A stretch of DNA of 64,000 nucleotides from Leptotrichia sp. oral taxon 221 (GTDB lineage: Bacteria; Fusobacteriota; Fusobacteriia; Fusobacteriales; Leptotrichiaceae): the NCBI RefSeq assembly GCF_018128245.1, contig NZ_CP072378.1:496001-560000 (forward strand). The letters run 5' to 3'. Made by a program: the position numbers and the translations under genes. The notes beneath the pieces were generated by a model that was not told where the DNA came from, did not search any database, and saw only the letters and a list, made by a program, of their open reading frames with translations. Of this stretch, positions 35,984 through 45,157 are shown piece by piece (position 1 is the stretch's first letter; each line of letters begins with the position of its first letter).

Positions 35984-36743
35984 TATAAAACGTGTATTTG
36001 AAAGAAAAAAGCAAAATAATGAGAAAACAAATATTGGGTATGTTGTTGCAGGGTATCCTAGTGTAGATTTTACGAAAAATTTTCTTTCTAATTTAGATAA
36101 AACAAATATTGATATTTTGGAAATTGGAATTCCGTATTCGGATCCATTAGCAGATGGAAAATTGATTTCAGAGGCTTCTTTTAAGGCATCTCAAGCTGGA
36201 GTTACGACAGATACAGTTTTTGAATTGTTGACAGAAGTGAAGGATAAAGTTTCAAAACCACTTGTATTTTTGGTTTATTATAATTTGATTTTTTCTTATG
36301 GAATTGATAATTTCTTGAAAAAATGTACAGAAAGCAATATTCAAGGATTGATTATTCCAGATTTGCCGTATGAGGAATCAAAAGATTTATATGAAAAGAC
36401 AAAAGAAAATAGTATAGATTTAATTCCATTGGTGAGCGTGACTTCTCAAAATAGAATTTCAAAAATTTCATCTCATGGAAGCGGATTTGTTTATGCGATT
36501 GGGTCACTTGGAGTTACAGGATCAAAACAAGTTGATTTGCCAAGACTTGAGAAATTTATTGAAAATATACGAACTCAAACAAATTTACCAGTATCATTAG
36601 GATTTGGAATAAAAAATAATAACGATGTAAAAAGAATGCGTCAATTTGCTGATGGTGTAATAATTGGGACAAGTATTGTGGATTTGACTACTTCGAATAA
36701 TTTGGAATATACGATTAGTGAAATTAATAAATTTTTTGAGTAA
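35976..36743 (+). CDS. trpA: Tryptophan synthase alpha chain
   Basis: 255 residues. Catalytic Glu in [14 protein letters not shown] and Asp in [10 protein letters not shown], and phosphate-binding [10 protein letters not shown]. The start at 35976 overlaps the trpB stop by 8 bp, which suggests coupled translation and balanced subunits; ATG 35970 is possible. It is the last gene of the operon and is followed by a bidirectional terminator. Confidence 0.96.
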   Translation: MNSIKRVFERKKQNNEKTNIGYVVAGYPSVDFTKNFLSNLDKTNIDILEIGIPYSDPLADGKLISEASFKASQAGVTTDTVFELLTEVKDKVSKPLVFLVYYNLIFSYGIDNFLKKCTESNIQGLIIPDLPYEESKDLYEKTKENSIDLIPLVSVTSQNRISKISSHGSGFVYAIGSLGVTGSKQVDLPRLEKFIENIRTQTNLPVSLGFGIKNNNDVKRMRQFADGVIIGTSIVDLTTSNNLEYTISEINKFFE

Positions 36744-36863
36744 TTGAGTAATAAAGTTTTAAATATGGTACCATATCCAGAGATTGTAATTCTTAGATAG
36801 TTAAATTTTTATGTGATATATGTAATAGTAGTAGAACTTAATTCATTCAATATTTAATAATTA

Positions 36864-36917
36864 AAAAAATTCGATAATCTAAAAAATGTGATTTAATTTA
36901 GCTTTATCGAATTTTTT
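36864..36917. terminator. Bidirectional terminator between trpA and the oad operon
   Basis: A 14-bp stem pairs AAAAAATTCGATAA at 36864-36877 with TTATCGAATTTTTT at 36904-36917. The A- and T-runs in the arms allow termination of both converging operons. Confidence 0.75.
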
Positions 36918-36927
36918 ATACTAAAAT

Positions 36928-38046
36928 TTATTTAAAAATAATTAACAATGCTCCAGCTGCTACAGCCGAACCAATTACTCCAGCTACATTTGGTCCCATT
37001 GCGTGCATTAATAGGAAGTTGCTTGGATTTTCTTCTTGTCCAACTTTTTGAACAACTCTAGCTGCCATCGGAACGGCTGAAACCCCTGCTGCTCCGATCA
37101 TCGGATTAATTTTTCCACCACTGAATTTGCACATTATTTTTCCAAATAATACACCTCCAACAGTTCCCATCGCAAATGCAAATAGTCCCAAAGCGATAAT
37201 TCCCAATGTTTTCACATTTAAAAATGTTTGTGCATTAGCAGTTGCTCCAACAGTAGTTCCCAAAACAATTGTTATGATATACAACATCGCACCTCTCGCA
37301 TGATCAACTAAATTTGGTACAACTTCAGATTCTTTGATTAAATTACCAAGCATCAACATTCCGATTAATGAAGCTGCTGATGGAACCAATAAAATTACCA
37401 AAATTGTTACAACTATTGGAAATATTATTTTCTCTTTTTTACTTACTTCCCTTAATTGAATCATTTTTATTTGTCTTTCTTTTTTCGTTGTCAATAATTT
37501 AATAATCGGTGGCTGAATTACAGGTACCAAAGCCATATATGAGTAAGCTGCTACAGCTATTGGTCCTAGCATGTGTGGTGCCAATTTTGAAGTTGTGTAA
37601 ATTGCTGTCGGTCCATCTGCTCCTCCAATTATTCCAATAGAAGCGGCTTCTTTTCCAGTAAATCCTAATAAAATTGCACCAATAAATGCTGTAAATATCC
37701 CCAATTGTGCGGCTGCTCCCAGCAACAAACTTTTTGGATTAGCGATTAATGGTCCAAAATCCGTACTCGCTCCAATCGCTAAAAATATCAATGGCGGATA
37801 AATCCCTAATTTTACACCTTGATACAAATAATACAACAACCCACCTTTTTCCATAATTCCTTCATTTGGAACACCAGGCAAATTAGCTAAAAGCATTCCA
37901 AAAGCTATCGGTAGCAACAAATAAGGCTCGTATTCCCTTTTTATTGCCAAATATAATAATAATAACGCTACGATAATCATAATAGTTTGTTGAAAAGTCA
38001 ACATTGATAATCCTGTAGTACCGTAAAGGGTATTTAATAAATTCAT
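36928..38046 (-). CDS. oadB: Oxaloacetate decarboxylase beta subunit (Na+ pump)
   Basis: Membrane subunit of 372 residues with about nine to eleven spans. It decarboxylates carboxybiotin and exports Na+. The conserved GGADGPTAIYTTSKLAPH holds the essential Asp, and GNLIKESEVVPNL and PMIGAAGVSAVPMAARV are family motifs. Homologous subunits occur in methylmalonyl- and glutaconyl-CoA decarboxylases, but the alpha subunit in this operon favours oxaloacetate. Confidence 0.93.
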   Translation of the reverse strand: MNLLNTLYGTTGLSMLTFQQTIMIIVALLLLYLAIKREYEPYLLLPIAFGMLLANLPGVPNEGIMEKGGLLYYLYQGVKLGIYPPLIFLAIGASTDFGPLIANPKSLLLGAAAQLGIFTAFIGAILLGFTGKEAASIGIIGGADGPTAIYTTSKLAPHMLGPIAVAAYSYMALVPVIQPPIIKLLTTKKERQIKMIQLREVSKKEKIIFPIVVTILVILLVPSAASLIGMLMLGNLIKESEVVPNLVDHARGAMLYIITIVLGTTVGATANAQTFLNVKTLGIIALGLFAFAMGTVGGVLFGKIMCKFSGGKINPMIGAAGVSAVPMAARVVQKVGQEENPSNFLLMHAMGPNVAGVIGSAVAAGALLIIFK

Positions 38047-38076
38047 ATTCGATCTCCTTTCATTTTTAGCTGGTTT

Positions 38077-38436
38077 TTATTCAATAGTAACCAAAGCACT
38101 TCCTGTTTCTACAGTATCCCCTTTCGCAACATTGATACTTTGAATAATTCCATCTTTAGGAGCAACAATTGGATTTTCCATTTTCATTGCTTCAATAATT
38201 ACTAAGTTTTCCCCAGCCTTTACTTTTTGTCCAACAGTCACTTCAACGCTAAGAACAAGACCTTGCAATGGTGCTGTTACCACTTCTCCACCAGCTGAAG
38301 ATGATGAAGCAACAGAAGAATTTTCTTTAGTTTGAACAGGTTTATTCACCTCAATTTTTCCTTCTTTTTCTGAAACAGCCTCAACCTCTACTTCGTACAC
38401 TTTTTCCCCAATTTTTATTTTATATATTTTTATCAT
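38077..38436 (-). CDS. Biotin carboxyl carrier subunit of the decarboxylase
   Basis: 119 residues. The N-terminal part YKIKIGEKVYEVEVEAV resembles carrier subunits of Na+ decarboxylases. A Ser/Ala-rich hinge (SSVASSSSAGG) follows, then a biotinyl domain with EAMKMENP, whose lysine receives biotin. The carrier is a separate protein rather than the C-terminus of OadA. Confidence 0.9.
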   Translation of the reverse strand: MIKIYKIKIGEKVYEVEVEAVSEKEGKIEVNKPVQTKENSSVASSSSAGGEVVTAPLQGLVLSVEVTVGQKVKAGENLVIIEAMKMENPIVAPKDGIIQSINVAKGDTVETGSALVTIE

Positions 38437-38464
38437 AATCCTAACATCCTTTCATAATTGTTTA

Positions 38465-38803
38465 TTAATTTAATTCCTTTATAGATTTTACTCGAATATA
38501 AGCATTTGGAGTATTTCCAGCAGCTTCCATAACTGCCACTGCAACAGCAGCTAACATTCTGTCATCTTTAATATCTTCAGCACTAATCTTTTTAACTTGT
38601 TTTTTTGTTTGACTTACTGAAGGAGTTACTACAGTCTTTTTATTTTCTTTAGAAACAGTGTTTTTTTCAGTTGGAATGAATTTTAGCAATGATAATAAGA
38701 ACGAAATAAGAATCAAAACTAAAAATACAATTGCCATACTTACAATTGAAATAAATATTGCATCACCAAATCCAACATGATTATTCCCATACATTATATT
38801 CAT
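38465..38803 (-). CDS. oadG: Oxaloacetate decarboxylase gamma-chain-like small membrane subunit
   Basis: 112 residues with one N-terminal span (AIFISIVSMAIVFLVLILIS) and a cytosolic tail, the OadG layout. The tail contains DDRMLAAVAVAVMEAAG, resembling the C-terminal segment of subunits in related pumps. It anchors the alpha subunit to the beta subunit. The ATG at 38803 follows AAAGGAG; the longer frame starts inside the ribosome site. Confidence 0.85.
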   Translation of the reverse strand: MNIMYGNNHVGFGDAIFISIVSMAIVFLVLILISFLLSLLKFIPTEKNTVSKENKKTVVTPSVSQTKKQVKKISAEDIKDDRMLAAVAVAVMEAAGNTPNAYIRVKSIKELN

Positions 38804-38828
38804 TTTTTCTCCTTTCAATTAATAATTT

Positions 38829-40226
38829 TTAAAAAATAACATTAATAACTTGCTCTTCTATTTTTTTCTCTTTTCCAATTTTTTCAGGCTTATCCCGATT
38901 TTCCAAGTAAGTTTTAGCAACTTGTGGAAACATCGCATACATCAATACATCTTCATCTGACTTAGCCAAGTCCCCAATCTCTTGTTTAATTTTATCATAC
39001 TCATTTTCAATCAAGTCAGCTGGTCTTCCATTAAAAATCTCATCATCTCCAATAATTATTTTTTTCATCTCATCAGAAATTGGAACAGGCGATTTTCCAT
39101 AGAATCCTTTTACATAATCCTTAATTTCTTTAGGAATCATCTTGTAACGACTTCCTGTCAAAACATTGAACACAGATTGTGTCCCAACCATTTGGCTCAA
39201 TGGTGTTACTAATGGTGGATATCCCAAATCAGCCCTAACTTTCGGAATTTCCCTTAACACATCTTCATATTTATTCTCAGCTTTTTGTGCCTTCAATTGC
39301 GATAACATATTTGAAAGCATTCCACCTGGCAACTGATATTCCACAATATTAGGCTCTGTAAACAACGCTTGTGGATTTAAATCTCCACATTCCAAATGTT
39401 TTTTTCTAATAGGCTTAAAGTACTCAGCAATTTCCTTCAAAAGTTCTAAATCCAATCCAGTATCAAATTCTGTCCCTTGCAAAGTTCTTACCAATGATTC
39501 AGTCGCAGGTTGTGAAGTCCCGCTCGAAAATGGAGACATCGCAGTATCCACAATATCAACCCCAGCTTCAATCGCCTTAATACAAGTCATTTCCCCCAAT
39601 CCAGCAGTCGTATGCGTATGAATTTCAATCGGAACTTTTACAGTTTTTTTCAATTCTTTCACTAATTCATAAGCCCTATACGGCAACAAAATTCCCGACA
39701 TATCTTTAATCGCAATTGAATCAGCCCTCAATTCTTCCATTTCCTTCGCCAAATTTTTATAATATTCAATCGTATGAACTGGACTAATTGTATAACAAAT
39801 CGCCAATTGAGCATGAGCCCCATATTTTTTAGTACTTTCACAAGCCTGTCTAATATTTCTGACATCATTCAACGCGTCAAAAATTCTTATCACATCAATT
39901 CCGTTCTCTACTGATTTTTGCACAAATTTATCAACAATATCATCTGCATAATGACGATATCCCAATAAATTTTGTCCTCTTAAAAGCATTTGCAATTTCG
40001 TATTTTTTGCTCTCTTTTTAATTTCTCTCAATCTTTCCCAAGGATCTTCCTTCAAAAATCTAATTGATGCATCAAAAGTTGCCCCTCCCCACACTTCCAA
40101 TGCCTCAAATCCAACTTTATCCAATTTTTCAACAATCGGTAACATTTCCGCCGTCGACATCCTAGTAGCCATTAGAGATTGATGAGCATCTCTTAAAATC
40201 GTATCCGTTAATTTAACCTTTCCCAT
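38829..40226 (-). CDS. oadA: Oxaloacetate decarboxylase alpha subunit, carboxyltransferase
   Basis: 465 residues. A HMGL-like TIM barrel opens TDTILRDAHQSLMATRM with metal-ligand Asp. IEIHTHTTAGLGEM supplies the His-X-His metal pair, and KDMSGIL has the lysine that takes the carboxyl group. The conserved carboxylase domain follows from about residue 300. It lacks a fused biotin domain, which fits with the separate carrier gene downstream. AAGGAGG precedes the ATG and it is first in the operon. Confidence 0.94.
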   Translation of the reverse strand: MGKVKLTDTILRDAHQSLMATRMSTAEMLPIVEKLDKVGFEALEVWGGATFDASIRFLKEDPWERLREIKKRAKNTKLQMLLRGQNLLGYRHYADDIVDKFVQKSVENGIDVIRIFDALNDVRNIRQACESTKKYGAHAQLAICYTISPVHTIEYYKNLAKEMEELRADSIAIKDMSGILLPYRAYELVKELKKTVKVPIEIHTHTTAGLGEMTCIKAIEAGVDIVDTAMSPFSSGTSQPATESLVRTLQGTEFDTGLDLELLKEIAEYFKPIRKKHLECGDLNPQALFTEPNIVEYQLPGGMLSNMLSQLKAQKAENKYEDVLREIPKVRADLGYPPLVTPLSQMVGTQSVFNVLTGSRYKMIPKEIKDYVKGFYGKSPVPISDEMKKIIIGDDEIFNGRPADLIENEYDKIKQEIGDLAKSDEDVLMYAMFPQVAKTYLENRDKPEKIGKEKKIEEQVINVIF

Positions 40227-40345
40227 TTTTTTACCTCCTTATAACCTCAAGCCTCATAAACAGCCCCTTAATTCATATTACTTAACAATAATTTTATGCA
40301 CATATCAAACAATTATTTTTATTTTATAAAACTCCCTACAAAATA

Positions 40346-40373
40346 ATTATACCCCCTTTTTCTTTTAAGTAAA
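40346..40373 (-). promoter_or_regulatory. Promoter of the oad operon
   Basis: Minus-strand TTTACT (40368-40373), 16-nt spacer and TATAAT (40346-40351), about 120 nt upstream of oadA. Confidence 0.55.
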
Positions 40374-40722
40374 GTTATTTTAAAGAATAAAATTTTAGAG
40401 GGTATACAGGAGTAATATTTTTTAATGGAAAATTTTATGGAAATTTAGTGAAATTATGAGTAATGGTAGTTATTAAATGCAGATAAAATTATTTTTATTG
40501 GTATTCTAGTCTAATGTTCACTATTTTTATAACATTGTTAACATAACAAATATCGAATATACTTTATGATCATAAAAGTCCGCTCTTAAAAAGTCAGACA
40601 AGAGATTTTGAAATAAAAAACTAAAAGTACAAAAGAGCGTTTAAATAGCTTTATTTTAAATATCAAGTTGTGGTATAATTAATATATTGAAATTCAAAGA
40701 AAATAAAAGAGGGCATGATTTT
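40374..40722. other. Spacer between oad promoter and accessory patch
   Basis: No supported gene. A plus-strand extended -10, TGGTATAAT, with TATAAT at 40674-40679 lies 43 nt before the AAA-ATPase gene and probably drives it. CGCTCTT near 40574 and AAGAGCG near 40635 form a distant inverted repeat of doubtful meaning. The rest is A/T-rich with nothing recognisable. Confidence 0.4.
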
Positions 40723-42390
40723 ATGAGAACAAAAGCTGTTCCTGTGGGGATTGAAGATTTTGAAAGAATAATAAATGAAGATTATTATTATGTAGATAAA
40801 ACGATGTTAATAGAAGAATTATTGATAAACAGAGCTCCTGTGACACTTTTTACAAGACCTCGACGATTTGGAAAAACATTGAATATGTCAATGATTAGAT
40901 ACTTTTTTGATGTTAAAAATAAAAAGGAAAATAGAAAACTTTTTGAAAATTTGAAAATATATAATAGTGAATATATGAGTGAGCAAGGAAAATATCCTGT
41001 AATTTTCATTTCACTGAAGGATTTAAAGGGAGATACTTGGGAGAAATGTTTTGAAAATCTAAAAAAAACAATGTATAAAATTTTTAATAAATATGAATTT
41101 GTGAGAGAAAAATTAAATATTGTTGAAAAAAGACAATTTGATAAAATTTGGGAAATGAGAGATAGCAAACAAAGTTTTAAAACCTCACTCCTAGATTTGT
41201 CAAATTACTTAAATAAATATTATGGAGAAAAAGTCATAATTTTAATAGATGAATACGATGCTCCAATAATAAATGCTTTTGATAAAGGATATTACAATGA
41301 AGCAATGAACTTTTTTCAAATATTTTACAGTTCAGCATTAAAGACTAATAATTCTTTGAAATATGGTGTTTTAACAGGTATAACAAGGGTTATAAAAGAA
41401 GGAATGTTCTCTGGTTTAAATAATCTTTATGTAAATACAATTTTAAGTAAGGATTATTCAGAATATTTTGGATTTCTTGAAAGCGAAGTGATTGAAATGC
41501 TTGAGTATTTTGATATGAAGTATAAAATTGAAGAAGTTAGGGAATGGTATAATGGATATATCTTTGGAGAAAGTAAAGTATATAATCCCTGGTCCATTGT
41601 AAATTATGTAAGAAAAAAAGAAATTAAAGCATATTGGGCAAACGTTTCGGGAAATACATTTTTAGAAAATATGATTGATTATTCGGGAGAAAGTGTTTAT
41701 GAAGATTTAAAACGGTTTACTGATGGAGAAAGTATTGAAAAATATATTTCTGATGGAACAACAATAAAAAGTCTTTTAAGTAACGACGATGAGATATGGC
41801 AATTACTTTTATATAGTGGGTACTTAACAAAAGATGAAAAACAAAAAGAAATAGAAGTAACTTCAGAATATACAGATGTTTATAACTTGAGAATTCCAAA
41901 TAAGGAAATACGGAAATATTTTGGTAATATGTTTTTAAACAGATTTTTTGGAACAGAAGTAAAAACAAATATTTTGATAAAAGCGCTTGAAAATGGAGAT
42001 ATTAAAAAATTTGAAAAGACATTGGGAGAAATAATGATAAATATGTTGAGTCATTTTGACTTGGATAAGGAAATGGAAAAGATTTATCAAGTGTTTATGA
42101 TAGGGCTTGTAGGATTTTTGATGGGAAAATATGAAATTATTTCAAATGATGAAAGCGGATATGGAAGATATGACCTTGCAATGATTCCAATAAAAAGTAA
42201 CGAAAAAGCCTATCTTATGGAATTTAAAATATCGAAGACGAAAAAGGGAATGGAAGAGAAAGCACAGAAGGCGTTGAAACAGATTGATGAGAAGAAATAT
42301 GATACGAGATTGAAGGCAAGAGGGATAAGGAATATTTTGAAGATTGGGGTTGCGTTTTATGGGAAAGAAGTGAAGGTTGTTTTTAAATAG
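40723..42390 (+). CDS. AAA-ATPase-like protein with C-terminal PD-(D/E)XK nuclease-like domain (DUF1703 type)
   Basis: 555 residues. It begins with the family's VPVGIEDFERIINEDYYYVD. Walker A is RPRRFGKT at 45-52; Walker B is VIILIDEYDAP around 170. The C-terminal part has GYGRYDLAMIP and AYLMEFKISK, giving the D and E-x-K of a PD-(D/E)XK fold. These proteins are abundant in gut and oral anaerobes and often in several diverse copies. Their role is not established; defence or mobile-element control has been suggested. The ATG follows GAGGG. Confidence 0.85.
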   Translation: MRTKAVPVGIEDFERIINEDYYYVDKTMLIEELLINRAPVTLFTRPRRFGKTLNMSMIRYFFDVKNKKENRKLFENLKIYNSEYMSEQGKYPVIFISLKDLKGDTWEKCFENLKKTMYKIFNKYEFVREKLNIVEKRQFDKIWEMRDSKQSFKTSLLDLSNYLNKYYGEKVIILIDEYDAPIINAFDKGYYNEAMNFFQIFYSSALKTNNSLKYGVLTGITRVIKEGMFSGLNNLYVNTILSKDYSEYFGFLESEVIEMLEYFDMKYKIEEVREWYNGYIFGESKVYNPWSIVNYVRKKEIKAYWANVSGNTFLENMIDYSGESVYEDLKRFTDGESIEKYISDGTTIKSLLSNDDEIWQLLLYSGYLTKDEKQKEIEVTSEYTDVYNLRIPNKEIRKYFGNMFLNRFFGTEVKTNILIKALENGDIKKFEKTLGEIMINMLSHFDLDKEMEKIYQVFMIGLVGFLMGKYEIISNDESGYGRYDLAMIPIKSNEKAYLMEFKISKTKKGMEEKAQKALKQIDEKKYDTRLKARGIRNILKIGVAFYGKEVKVVFK

Positions 42391-42416
42391 AGGTTTAAGT
42401 AAAGGTGGGAAATAAA

Positions 42417-43400
42417 GTGAGTTTAAAAAAAATAAAAGAAAATTTTTTTGAAAATTTAAAAATGAATAAATTTGATTTATTAGTAACAGTAATTAATGAA
42501 ATAGGTAATTTTCCATATATAATGTCAGATATATATTTTAATAATGAAAAAGTAAGAAGTGGAGAATATCAAGGATTAGGTATAAATATCGGGTGGAATG
42601 ATGAAGATGAGACAGCATTGTATATTTTTGAATATGAAAATGAAATAGAAGATATAGAAAGGGTATATTATACTTATGAAGAGATGTTATGTTATCTTTT
42701 AATGTATCACTTGCAACATATGAATGAATATTCTGATATGATAGCTTTTGTAGAGCAGGAATTTTTAAATTATGTCAATCATATAGATGAATCAAAAAAA
42801 TATAAAATAAATATGGATTTAAATAGTATATTTGAAAGAGACAGATTAAGAAATTTTTTAATTAATTATGTCAAAAAAGAAAATCAATACAATATCGGAG
42901 CTATAAATTTTCATAAAAAAAAGATAGGATATTCAGATATAAATATACTAAAGAGATTTCTATCATATTTATTAGGGAAAGATGTATTAAAAGAGTTTTT
43001 ATCTAATCCACAAAAAAAATTTGGAATAAATCTAAAAAATTATTTTATTGATGATGGATATAATGAAATTTATAAGTTAACTATAGATAAATTGAGTATA
43101 AATATTGAATATTACTGTAGAGGTATGGGGTCTAATGGAAAATTGTTAGTTGGAGAACGTGGAATATTTTATGGAGATAGAAAAAGTTCTGATAAGTATA
43201 TCAGTGATTTTATAACAAAAAAAGAAGCAGAAATATTAATTTCAGAAAAATATAAAAATGAAAGAGAAAAGGAAAATGTAGAAATAATTTCTAAAAAAGA
43301 CTTTTTGAAAGAACTTGAAATTATTGTTAATGCTTATGAAGATATTTATAATGATAATGAAGTTCAGGAAATGTTTGAAAACTTTAAAGAAAATTTTTAG
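42417..43400 (+). CDS. Hypothetical protein, accessory patch
   Basis: About 327 residues, acidic and soluble, with no signal peptide or membrane span. Tyr-rich patches such as DIERVYYTYEEM and a C-terminal KKEAEILISEKYKNE are visible. I recognise no family. It starts at GTG 42417, with AGGTGGG upstream, 26 bp after the ATPase stop. An immunity protein or partner of the ATPase are both possible, neither supported. It ends directly at an insertion-sequence end relic. Confidence 0.6.
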   Translation: MSLKKIKENFFENLKMNKFDLLVTVINEIGNFPYIMSDIYFNNEKVRSGEYQGLGINIGWNDEDETALYIFEYENEIEDIERVYYTYEEMLCYLLMYHLQHMNEYSDMIAFVEQEFLNYVNHIDESKKYKINMDLNSIFERDRLRNFLINYVKKENQYNIGAINFHKKKIGYSDINILKRFLSYLLGKDVLKEFLSNPQKKFGINLKNYFIDDGYNEIYKLTIDKLSINIEYYCRGMGSNGKLLVGERGIFYGDRKSSDKYISDFITKKEAEILISEKYKNEREKENVEIISKKDFLKELEIIVNAYEDIYNDNEVQEMFENFKENF

Positions 43401-43402
43401 AA

Positions 43403-43437
43403 GAGAGAGTGTCCAGAATTTTGTGTAAATTCAAAAT
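43403..43437 (+). mobile_element. Insertion-sequence end relic, second copy
   Basis: Matches 16836-16872, sharing GTGTCCAGAATTTTGTGTAA and flanks, with a two-base difference in length near its left end. No transposase is nearby. It starts two bases after the preceding stop codon, so an element inserted or excised here. Confidence 0.55.
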
Positions 43438-43505
43438 CTAAAATATAAATTAAGATGGCACCCCATTATCTTGATTTTATAAATTCTACGAAAGGAAATA
43501 AAGAA

Positions 43506-44192
43506 ATGAAGGAAGTAGAAAGAACAATTCACTTATACAGAAAAGTAGACGTAAATGAATCAATGGAAGAAAGACATGAGAAAGTTATGGAAGGACTGTC
43601 AAAACTGGAAGCACCTTTAGGATTGAAAGATAGTGAAATTCCAGAAATACCTGACTTTGGGACAGAACTGGTATGTTTTTATGATGCTAAAAATATTAAA
43701 ACTAAAGGTGTTTCAATAGAAGGTGTATATAGGTGGAGAGGACTTAAATATGTAGTCTGGGATGAGTTACGTTATGAATTTAAGATAACATATAAGTTGA
43801 TAGACTATAAGAAAATAATATATGATGATCTTCCAAAAGTAATAAATATTTTTGATCCTTATATTGCTGATGTTTTTGTTTCCCCAAGTTATTCGATTGC
43901 TTATAAAGAAAGCTATAAATCAGAAATTTTAAAATTAGAGGAAAAAGGGTTAAAAGAACTTCAAGATGTATTATTTACACTATCTCCAGTGATGTACTTC
44001 AATGAAGAAAGTTATAATAAGCTGATAAAAGTACCAAAGGAAGAGCTTCTAGAAAGACTTAAGGGGAAAGCAAAGGTAGTGATGCTACTTGAAAAGGGTA
44101 TATACATTATCTTTAATGACAAGGCAGATATTACTTATGAAGAATTTGTGGAAATGAATAATATATTTAAGCCATTACTGGGATTAATTTAA
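43506..44192 (+). CDS. Hypothetical protein, accessory patch
   Basis: 228 residues from ATG 43506, chosen for its AAAGGAAA site. The ATG at 43455 adds 17 residues partly derived from the element's flank and is less likely. No transmembrane or signal segment. Motifs such as YRWRGLKYVVWDELRYEF suggest a beta-rich body. No known family is recognised. An immunity-like role is possible from context only. Confidence 0.55.
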   Translation: MKEVERTIHLYRKVDVNESMEERHEKVMEGLSKLEAPLGLKDSEIPEIPDFGTELVCFYDAKNIKTKGVSIEGVYRWRGLKYVVWDELRYEFKITYKLIDYKKIIYDDLPKVINIFDPYIADVFVSPSYSIAYKESYKSEILKLEEKGLKELQDVLFTLSPVMYFNEESYNKLIKVPKEELLERLKGKAKVVMLLEKGIYIIFNDKADITYEEFVEMNNIFKPLLGLI

Positions 44193-44276
44193 AATAGAGT
44201 TATAGAAATATTTAATTTCAAGTTTTTTAGGAAAAGAAGAAAATTTTGAAAGCTATTACAAGAGGAGGTATAAAAC

Positions 44277-44507
44277 ATGGAACGCAATAAAATAAAAAAA
44301 GTATATATGCTATATCATGAAACAGAAAGAAATAACGATGGGAAGTTAATAGGATTTTTTTCAACAAGAGAAAAAGCAGATATTGAGAAGGAAAAGTATA
44401 TAAAAATGAAAGGTTTCAAAGATTTTCCAGAAGGATTTAAAATAAAAACACTGACTATTGGAAAGAGCTATTATACAAAAGGATTTAAATCGAAAGCTAT
44501 AAAGTAA
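44277..44507 (+). CDS. Small single-domain protein, DUF7336-like
   Basis: 76 residues with the pattern VYMLYHE, LIGFFSTREKADIEKEKY, then KMKGFKDFPEGFKI and GKSYYTKGF. This strand-helix arrangement and the 'GF..FPEGF' box resemble small DUF7336-type proteins, though I name that family tentatively. The next gene holds two further copies of the unit. AGAGGAGG precedes the ATG. Confidence 0.6.
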   Translation: MERNKIKKVYMLYHETERNNDGKLIGFFSTREKADIEKEKYIKMKGFKDFPEGFKIKTLTIGKSYYTKGFKSKAIK

Positions 44508-44528
44508 ACATGAAAATGAGGTAAATAT

Positions 44529-45014
44529 ATGAATATATGGGTTTTGTCACATCAATATGATTATGGAGATTTATGTGATAAATACAAGTGGGATGAGGAA
44601 GGTAGAATATTAGGAGTTTATTACACAAAAAAAGAAGCTTTAAAATCATTAATTGAATATCAAAAAATAAAAGGATTTAGTTCACATTTAGATGGTTTTT
44701 GTATAGAGAAATGTAAACTTGATAAAAATTTAGGTTGGGAAGGTGGATTTGAAACAACTTATTATAGTGAAGTAAAAAATAATAATAATTTATTCCAAGA
44801 AATAAAAAATGATTCGCAAAAAAAAATATATTTAGTAGGTCATTTTCATTACATAAATAATAAACTTGATAAAAAATTTAGGATTTTATCAATATGTTCT
44901 TCTAAAAAAGAAGCAAAAATAAAAATTAAAAAATATCAAAAAATAAAAGGATTTTCTTCTTATATTTCTAATTTTTATATAGAAGAATACATTTTGGATG
45001 AAGTAGAAAAATAG
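44529..45014 (+). CDS. Protein with two tandem copies of the same small domain
   Basis: 161 residues. Copy 1 (about 1-75) and copy 2 (about 97-161) both run: a strand ending in V-x-S/G-H, then G/R-RIL, then a lysine-rich helix ending YQKIKGFSS, then a strand with F-x-IE. Both align with the 76-residue protein upstream. Internal duplication plus a single-domain neighbour indicates local gene amplification. Function is unknown; such arrays are common among immunity proteins, but no toxin gene is seen. Confidence 0.6.
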   Translation: MNIWVLSHQYDYGDLCDKYKWDEEGRILGVYYTKKEALKSLIEYQKIKGFSSHLDGFCIEKCKLDKNLGWEGGFETTYYSEVKNNNNLFQEIKNDSQKKIYLVGHFHYINNKLDKKFRILSICSSKKEAKIKIKKYQKIKGFSSYISNFYIEEYILDEVEK

Positions 45015-45157
45015 GCATAGGTAAATAATTTAAAGTATTAAATTGTTCATAAAAATTTTGGATGATCATTGTTATAAAAAGCAGCGATTATTTTGAATAT
45101 CCGTAATTTTATGTAAACAATAAATTATATGAAGATTGAAAAAATAAAGGAGGCAAT

